NCBI GenBank assembly: GCA_044359055.1
Contig: JBIKMV010000068.1
Span: 1 to 12,677, forward strand
Direction: 5' to 3'
DNA: 12,677 nucleotides
Origin: CAMDMI01 sp044359055
GTDB taxonomy: Bacteria > Bacteroidota > Bacteroidia > Cytophagales > Flexibacteraceae
In this document: piece after piece, positions 7,851 through 12,677 of the stretch
Position numbering within the stretch: position 1 is the first letter of the stretch
How the letters are laid out: every line of letters starts with the position of its first letter
The notes under the pieces: model-generated
The model's database searches: none
Told to the model about the DNA's origin: nothing
The model's input: only the letters and a program-made list of their open reading frames with translations
Position numbers and translations under genes: made by a program

Positions 7851-8069
7851 TCATCGCATTTGAAAAAACAATCCTTTTGGGGCACAACAGCTCCTGTTTG
7901 TAATTTTTTAAAATCTTCCTAATCCTCCTTCAGGCCAGACTTTTCATTCCTTTATTTTGCAGTACACTTCGGATTTTTATAAATAATTGAACATCAATGC
8001 TTTAATGAGATTTTTACGAAAAAGCAATCCGATTTGTAATTATCTTTTAGTTTTGAAAAAAAATTCTGT
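7851..8069. other. AT-rich intergenic region upstream of the SPFH gene
   Basis: This non-coding stretch lies between the broken end of the transposase and the SPFH start codon. It is visibly richer in A and T than its neighbours. A 9-bp direct repeat, TTTGTAATT, occurs at 7897-7905 and 8033-8041. No gene, RNA or terminator is evident. Confidence 0.5.
8048..8055 (+). promoter_or_regulatory. Candidate -7 box for the SPFH gene
   Basis: TAGTTTTG is a perfect TAnnTTTG match ending 14 bp before the ATG at 8070. A properly spaced -33 TTTG is not seen; the nearest TTTG, at 8033-8036, is only 11 bp away. If used, the mRNA leader would be only about 10 nt, which is tolerable in Bacteroidetes that depend little on Shine-Dalgarno pairing. 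The call is tentative. Confidence 0.3.
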
Positions 8070-9011
8070 ATGTTTTACCTAATTGTTGCAATAGCCGTTT
8101 TGGTCATCTTCTTTTTTCCTGTATTTGGCGTATTTACAACCATCAATCAGGGCACCATCGGCGTGGTTACCATTTTTGGAAAATACCGGCGGCTTATGCA
8201 CCCCGGGCTCAATATTAAAATTCCTGTAGTAGAACAGGTACACAAACGCATTTCCATTCAAAACCGCTCGGTTGAACTGGAATTTCAAGCCATCACCATT
8301 GATCAGGCCAATGTTTATTTCAAGTCTATGCTATTGTTTTCGGTTCTCAATCAGGAAGAATCCACCATTCAGAATGTAGCATTCAAATTTATTGACGAAA
8401 AAAGCCTGATGCAGGCTCTGGTGAGGACCATTGAAGGGTCTATCCGGTCTTTTGTCGCCACCAAAAAACAGGCGGAAATTCTGATGCTCCGGCGTGAAAT
8501 TATTGAATATGTAAAAGAACAAATTGATCGCCAGCTCGAGGAATGGGGATATCATCTCCAGGATTTGCAGCTAAACGACATTACTTTCGACGAAGCCATA
8601 GTACGCTCCATGAGTCAGGTGGTGGCCTCTAACAACCTGAAAGCCGCTGCCGAAAACGAAGGACAGGCCTTGCTGATAACCAAAACCAAAGCCGCCGAGG
8701 CAGAAGGCAATGCCATAAAAATTGCGGCTGAAGCCGAAAAAACGGCTGCCCGCTTGCGGGGACAGGGCGTTGCCCTCTTCAGGGAAGAGGTGGCAAAAGG
8801 TATGACCCAGGCGGCCATGCAAATGCAACAGGCCAATCTGGATACCAGTGTCATCATGTTCAGCATGTGGACCGAGGCAATAAAACAGTTCGGAGAATAC
8901 TCAAAAGGCAATGTCATCTTTTTAGATGGTTCTCCGGATGGTATGCAGCGCACGGTTAACCAATTGATGGGCCTTTTGAAAACCCGTGATGTAGAAGAAA
9001 ATCCTGGTTAA
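8070..9011 (+). CDS. SPFH/Band 7 domain membrane protein (stomatin/HIR-like)
   Basis: SPFH proteins (stomatin, prohibitin, flotillin, HflK/C) form large ring-like oligomers on membranes and scaffold proteases or organise membrane domains. Seen in this 313-residue protein: one N-terminal membrane segment (about 2-22, MFYLIVAIAVLVIFFFPVFG); a Band 7 domain at about 25-190, starting with INQGTIGVVTIFGKYRRLMHPGLNIKIP and including the RREIIEYVKEQIDRQLEEWGYHLQDLQLNDI region typical of the family; then an Ala/Glu/Lys-rich helix (about 190-230, KAAEAEGNAIKIAAEAEKTAA) likely to form a coiled coil. The length is normal for the HIR/stomatin branch. No NfeD-type partner or protease gene adjoins it. It probably has its own promoter and is followed by a 272-bp gap with another promoter, so it is probably not in an operon with the RND gene. 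The C terminus is probably cytoplasmic. The family assignment is secure; the specific role is unknown. Confidence 0.93.
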   Translation: MFYLIVAIAVLVIFFFPVFGVFTTINQGTIGVVTIFGKYRRLMHPGLNIKIPVVEQVHKRISIQNRSVELEFQAITIDQANVYFKSMLLFSVLNQEESTIQNVAFKFIDEKSLMQALVRTIEGSIRSFVATKKQAEILMLRREIIEYVKEQIDRQLEEWGYHLQDLQLNDITFDEAIVRSMSQVVASNNLKAAAENEGQALLITKTKAAEAEGNAIKIAAEAEKTAARLRGQGVALFREEVAKGMTQAAMQMQQANLDTSVIMFSMWTEAIKQFGEYSKGNVIFLDGSPDGMQRTVNQLMGLLKTRDVEENPG

Positions 9012-9060
9012 AACCGCAAAGGCAATAAAGCAAGGTTCAGCACCCCATTTCAAATAAAAA

Positions 9061-9222
9061 TCAGGAAGCAGGGATGTAAATTTTATTGAATTTCTTTGGT
9101 ATGCATCCCCCCTTGGCCCTTCTGTGCAGGCAGTCTATGCAATCATTATTTGAAGCAAAATGCTGCAGGCTTTCTGTATACAAATGCTCACCCCCCTGAT
9201 TTGCACATGCTTTTATTTTCAT
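9061..9222 (-). CDS. Possible small Cys-containing protein (53 codons), antisense to the RND leader
   Basis: A minus-strand frame from the ATG at 9222-9220 to the TGA at 9061-9063 would encode MKIKACANQ...NDCIDCLHRRAKGGCIPKK...IPAS. It has four cysteines, three of them in a C-x2-C-x7-C arrangement with a nearby His, which is reminiscent of a small metal-binding protein. The frame is also open further upstream, with an ATG overlapping the RND start codon region. I do not recognise a family, there is no clear ribosome-binding site or promoter, and it lies in a short intergenic region, so it may be chance. Confidence 0.2.
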   Translation of the reverse strand: MKIKACANQGGEHLYTESLQHFASNNDCIDCLHRRAKGGCIPKKFNKIYIPAS

Positions 9223-9248
9223 TTCAGGATTTAATCCCAATACCTTTG
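9217..9248 (+). promoter_or_regulatory. Bacteroidetes-type promoter for the RND permease gene
   Basis: TACCTTTG at 9241-9248 is a perfect TAnnTTTG -7 box. Twenty bases upstream lies TTTC (9217-9220), a three-of-four match to the -33 TTTG box. Transcription would start near 9255, leaving a leader of about 28 nt before the ATG at 9284. This argues that the pump gene is transcribed independently of the SPFH gene. Confidence 0.55.
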
Positions 9249-9283
9249 TTTCTTTCTTCTGGTAAAGCAAGGTATTTCGGATC

Positions 9284-12200
9284 ATGAGTCTATCTTCCCT
9301 CAGCCTTCGGCGTCCGGTTTTGGCGGTGGTCATGTCTGTGCTGATAGTACTGTTCGGGGCCATTGGTTTCCAAAAACTTGGGGTTAGGGAGTATCCGGCT
9401 ATAGACCCTCCCATCATCACGGTTAGAACTCAATATACAGGAGCTAACGCCGATATCGTAGAAAGTCAGATTACCGAGCCCCTGGAAAAAGCCATCAATG
9501 GTATTGCCGGGATAAAGAGTATTTCTTCATCAAGTAATCAGGGATCCAGCACCATTACTGCCGAGTTTGGCCTCGATGTGGAAATGGAACAGGCCGCTGC
9601 CGATGTGCGGGACAAAGTGGCTCAGGCCGTACGGCAACTTCCGCAGGACATCGATGCCCCGCCGGTGGTATCCAAAGCCGATGCCTCCGGCGATTTCCTC
9701 ATCATCATGCCGGTGCAAAGCAAAACCCGCAGCATCCTTGAGGTTACAGATTATGCCACCAATGTCATCCTAGAAAAGCTGCAAACCATTCCAGGGGTGA
9801 GCACGGTCAATGTTTTCGGAGAAAAGAAATATTCTATGCGCCTGTGGATCGACCCGGTGAAAATGGCCGGCTACCACATTGCAGCTCAGGACATTAAAAA
9901 TGCATTGGACAGGGAAAATGTGGAATTGCCTGCAGGAAAAGTAGCCGGTAATGCCACCGAACTTACGGTGCGGTCTTTTGGCCGGCTCAGCAGCGAAGAG
10001 GAATTCAGGAACCTCATCATCAAAGAAGAAAGCGGCAATCTCATCAGGCTGCAGGATGTGGCAGATGTGGTTTTGGGTGCCGAAAATGAGGAAACCGCCA
10101 TCAAAAAAAACAATGTAAACGCCGTGGGCCTGGCTCTGGTGCCGCTGCCCGGTGCCAATTATGTGGCCATTGCCGACGAATTTTACAGGCGACTGGAGCA
10201 GATAAAGAAAGACCTGCCCGAAGATTTTGTGGTGGATGTGTCGGTAGACAAAACCCGCTTTGTGAAAAATTCCATCACCGAAGTCGAAGAAACCCTTCTG
10301 CTGGCCTTCATTCTGGTGGTACTCATCATTTATCTGTTTTTCCGAGATTGGGTCATTGCTTTCCGTCCTCTGATTGATATACCGGTTTCCCTTATCGGAA
10401 CTTTTTTCATCATGTATGTGATGGATTTCAGTATCAATGTCTTAACCCTTCTGGGTATTGTCCTGGCCACGGGTTTGGTGGTAGACGACGGCATTGTGGT
10501 CACAGAAAACATCTTCAAAAAAATGGAAGAGGGCAAAGACCGGGAAACCGCAGCCCGGGAAGGCTCCGATGAAATTTATTTTGCGGTCATTTCTACCTCC
10601 ATCACCCTCGCGGTGGTGTTTTTACCGGTGGTTTTCCTGCCCGGTTTTGTGGGAAGCTTGTTCAGAGAATTTGGCATTGTAGTAGCCGGTGCTGTGCTGA
10701 TTTCGGCCGTGGTTTCCCTGAGTCTCACTCCGGTATTGAATGTAAAACTCTCCCGCAACGACCACAAGCGCTCCCGGTTTTACCGTTTTTCGGAGCCCTT
10801 TTTTGTGGCCATGGACAATGGCTACCGCCAAATGCTCAGCGGCTTTATGCAACAAAAACGGCTGGCCTGGTTCATTTTGGTGTTCTGTTTTGGTCTTATA
10901 TTTTTTGTAGGGAAAATGTTGCCTTCTGAGCTTGCTCCGCTGGAAGACCGCAGCTTATTCCGTATTTCTACCCTTATGCCCGAGGGTACAAGCTACGATG
11001 CTTTTGAAAGTTTCATGGACCGCACCACCCGGTATATGATAGATTCTGTTTCTGAGCAGCGGATTGTGGTTACGATTGTAGCACCCTCCTGGGCGGGAAC
11101 CGGCTCGGTCAATTCGGGCATCATCAGCATGGTGCTCAAAGATCCGGAACAACGAAACAAAAGCCAGAAGGAAATAGTCGAAGGCCTGAACAAAAAGTTG
11201 GGTAAATTTCCTGAGGGAAAGCTTTTTATGCTGCAGGAGCAAACCATTTCGGCCGGAGGATCGGGGAGATTCGGGCTGCCGGTTCAGTTTGTAATCCAAA
11301 ACCTCAATTTCGAAAAGTTGCGTGAGAAGCTTCCCGCTTTTCTGGAAGAGGCCAATAAAAGTCCGGTTTTTCAGGGGGTAGATGTGAATCTGAAATTCAA
11401 TAAACCCGAAGTGCAGGTGAGCATAGACCGGATGAAAGCGGCAGAAATGGGGATATCGGTTCTGGATGTGGCCAACACCCTTCAGCTGGCCTTAAGCGGA
11501 AGGCGGCTTGGTTATTTTCTTATGAATGGAAAGCAATATCAGGTAATCGGGCAGGTTGACCGCAGCAACCGCGATGAGCCTCTGGACCTCCGGAATTTGT
11601 ATGTAAGAAGCAAATCGGGAGAGCTCATCCAGCTCGACAATCTGGTAAGCCTTGAGGAGCAAAGCGCCCCGCCTCAGATTTTTCACTACAACCGCTACAA
11701 GTCGGCCACCGTTTCGGCCGGTCTGGCTCCTGGCAAAACCCTGGGTGACGGTATCCAGGCCATGAAGGAAATCGCCTCACGGGTCCTTGACGATTCTTTT
11801 GCAACCGACCTGAGCGGGGCAAGCCGGGATTTTGCCGAAAGTTCAGGCAATACGCTTTTTGCCTTCTGGCTGGCTCTAGCTTTGATTTATCTTGTGCTTG
11901 CGGCCCAGTTCGAAAGTTTTACCGATCCGCTCATCATCATGATAACCGTACCACTTGCCTTGGCCGGTGCCTTGTTTTGCTTGTTTTTATTTGGTCAGAC
12001 TCTGAACATATTTTCTCAGATAGGGATGATAATGCTCATCGGTCTGGTCACCAAAAACGGTATTTTGATAGTGGAATTTGCCAATCAGAAGCGGGCATTG
12101 GGATTGTCTAAAACCGAAGCCGCAGTAGAAGCAGCGGCGGCCCGGCTCCGGCCCATCCTCATGACCAGCCTGGCCACGGCACTTGGTGCTTTACCCATAG

Positions 12201-12355
12201 CTCTGGCGTTGGGTGCAGGGGCTTCCAGCCGGATACCGCTTGGTATCGTAATCATCGGGGGACTAGTATTTTCGCTTCTCCTTACGCTTTTTGTGATACC
12301 GGCGGTCTACGCCATTCTATCGCGGAAAAAACCAATGCGCCCGATAGGAGCCTGA
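9284..12355 (+). CDS. RND-family efflux permease (AcrB/MexF-like, HAE1 type)
   Basis: This is the inner-membrane proton/drug antiporter of a tripartite pump, which needs a periplasmic membrane-fusion protein and a TolC-like outer-membrane channel. At 1023 residues it is full length. Seen: TM1 at about 11-31; a periplasmic porter domain with EYPAIDPP and the ESQITEPLEKAINGI motif; TM2-6 at about 336-485; TM7 at about 527-545; a second periplasmic loop; and TM8-12 at about 856-1010. The proton-relay residues are intact: D401 and D402 in GLVVDDGIVVTENI, K924 in LVTKNGILIVEFANQ, and R954 and T961 in RLRPILMTS, equivalent to AcrB D407, D408, K940, R971 and T978. The single-charged relay pattern fits the HAE1 (hydrophobe/drug) group better than metal-ion pumps, but the substrate cannot be told. 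No fusion-protein or channel gene adjoins it, which is unusual. It has its own promoter; its TGA abuts the stop of the convergent gene downstream. Confidence 0.95.
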   Translation: MSLSSLSLRRPVLAVVMSVLIVLFGAIGFQKLGVREYPAIDPPIITVRTQYTGANADIVESQITEPLEKAINGIAGIKSISSSSNQGSSTITAEFGLDVEMEQAAADVRDKVAQAVRQLPQDIDAPPVVSKADASGDFLIIMPVQSKTRSILEVTDYATNVILEKLQTIPGVSTVNVFGEKKYSMRLWIDPVKMAGYHIAAQDIKNALDRENVELPAGKVAGNATELTVRSFGRLSSEEEFRNLIIKEESGNLIRLQDVADVVLGAENEETAIKKNNVNAVGLALVPLPGANYVAIADEFYRRLEQIKKDLPEDFVVDVSVDKTRFVKNSITEVEETLLLAFILVVLIIYLFFRDWVIAFRPLIDIPVSLIGTFFIMYVMDFSINVLTLLGIVLATGLVVDDGIVVTENIFKKMEEGKDRETAAREGSDEIYFAVISTSITLAVVFLPVVFLPGFVGSLFREFGIVVAGAVLISAVVSLSLTPVLNVKLSRNDHKRSRFYRFSEPFFVAMDNGYRQMLSGFMQQKRLAWFILVFCFGLIFFVGKMLPSELAPLEDRSLFRISTLMPEGTSYDAFESFMDRTTRYMIDSVSEQRIVVTIVAPSWAGTGSVNSGIISMVLKDPEQRNKSQKEIVEGLNKKLGKFPEGKLFMLQEQTISAGGSGRFGLPVQFVIQNLNFEKLREKLPAFLEEANKSPVFQGVDVNLKFNKPEVQVSIDRMKAAEMGISVLDVANTLQLALSGRRLGYFLMNGKQYQVIGQVDRSNRDEPLDLRNLYVRSKSGELIQLDNLVSLEEQSAPPQIFHYNRYKSATVSAGLAPGKTLGDGIQAMKEIASRVLDDSFATDLSGASRDFAESSGNTLFAFWLALALIYLVLAAQFESFTDPLIIMITVPLALAGALFCLFLFGQTLNIFSQIGMIMLIGLVTKNGILIVEFANQKRALGLSKTEAAVEAAAARLRPILMTSLATALGALPIALALGAGASSRIPLGIVIIGGLVFSLLLTLFVIPAVYAILSRKKPMRPIGA

Positions 12356-12677
12356 TTATGGATTTTGGTACAAAATAAAGTACCCGTTTTTTTCCAAAAC
12401 CGGCAATGCCAGATTTGCCCATGGCCGGGCCAGAATATAATCTGGTTTAATGGTTTTTACCTTATAATAAGGAATAATATACCGAATCTGGTGGTTTTGA
12501 TTGTTTTTCACCGGAAGGACCATCATATCACTTGTATTTTCCCAAGGCTGATAGTCGAGTAAAATCGTCTTTCCCTTTGGAATGAGATCTTTTAGTTTTG
12601 AAAATGTTTCTTTTTTTCCGGCTTCATGTCCCTGATAGGGCTTGTTTCTTTCTCCTATCCAATAGTAAACTTTTTCA
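12356..12677 (-). CDS. C-terminal 106 residues of an unrecognised protein (cut by window edge)
   Basis: The minus strand is open from the window edge to a TAA at 12358-12356. Translation starts EKVYYWIGERNKPYQGHEAG and continues through LKDLIPKGKTILLDYQPWE, IRYIIPYYKVKTIKPDYILA to a tail ending GYFILYQNP. The alternation of hydrophobic strands (KTILLDY, DYILARP, YFILYQ) suggests an alpha/beta fold. The layout is loosely reminiscent of the C-terminal soluble portion of membrane glycosyltransferases of the ArnT/PMT kind, but I see no diagnostic motif and the bulk of the gene is outside the window. Codon structure and an uninterrupted frame support a real gene; it converges on the RND gene with no intergenic bases. 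Confidence 0.65.
   Translation of the reverse strand, partial: EKVYYWIGERNKPYQGHEAGKKETFSKLKDLIPKGKTILLDYQPWENTSDMMVLPVKNNQNHQIRYIIPYYKVKTIKPDYILARPWANLALPVLEKNGYFILYQNP
12367..12393 (+). terminator. Candidate weak intrinsic terminator after the RND gene, inside the convergent CDS
   Basis: GGTAC (12367-12371) and GTACC (12380-12384) can pair around an 8-nt A-rich loop and are followed after two bases by seven T (12387-12393). A 5-bp stem is short for an efficient terminator, although TTTTGG/CCAAAA flanking sequences could add outer pairing. It would end RND transcripts about 30 nt after the stop codon and lies within the 3' end of the minus-strand gene. Confidence 0.35.

Noticed and set aside
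1..12677. tRNA, rRNA, riboswitch or attachment site
   Set aside because: No cloverleaf-like segment, rRNA core sequence or known riboswitch core was recognised on reading either strand; faint structured RNAs cannot be excluded without a covariance search.

Overview
The window looks like chromosomal DNA of a member of the Bacteroidota (Bacteroidetes). Three things point there: a very large secreted protein ending in a type IX secretion (T9SS) type A sorting domain; TAnnTTTG-type -7 promoter boxes in front of several genes with little or no Shine-Dalgarno sequence; and an Smc protein whose head (the SYAIIELKMVDDIL and AAGISKFK stretches) resembles Bacteroidetes Smc. I cannot name the genus.

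Layout, left to right. (1) 1-1473, minus: the N-terminal 491 residues of the chromosome-condensation ATPase Smc, cut by the window edge. Its leader holds a good Bacteroidetes promoter (1537-1565) and, between promoter and start codon, a 16-bp palindrome (1500-1515) that resembles a ParB-binding parS site. (2) 1516-2017: about 500 bp without a convincing gene, containing one perfect 8-bp inverted repeat. (3) 2018-6796, plus: a 1592-residue secreted protein with signal peptide, 13 full plus two complementary half delta-60-type repeats (about 51 residues each), an IPT/TIG domain, an aspartate-rich segment with probable calcium sites, further surface-protein segments and a T9SS tail. (4) 6828 to about 7850, minus: a dead insertion-sequence transposase (IS4/IS1634-like DDE type). 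It has lost its 5' part and carries an in-frame TAG exactly where the catalytic glutamate should be. (5) 8070-9011, plus: an SPFH/Band 7 (stomatin/HIR-like) membrane-anchored protein. (6) 9284-12355, plus: a complete RND efflux permease of the AcrB type with its proton-relay residues intact, apparently transcribed from its own promoter and without an adjacent membrane-fusion or outer-membrane gene. (7) 12356-12677, minus: the last 106 codons of an unrecognised protein, convergent with the RND gene; the two stop codons abut.

The genes do not form an obvious single pathway. Smc is housekeeping; the T9SS protein, SPFH protein and RND pump are all cell-envelope components but sit in separate transcription units. 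I did not find a convincing new multi-gene system. The points most worth following up are the parS-like palindrome in the smc leader, the nonsense codon at the transposase's catalytic position, and the closed 14-unit repeat architecture of the secreted protein.
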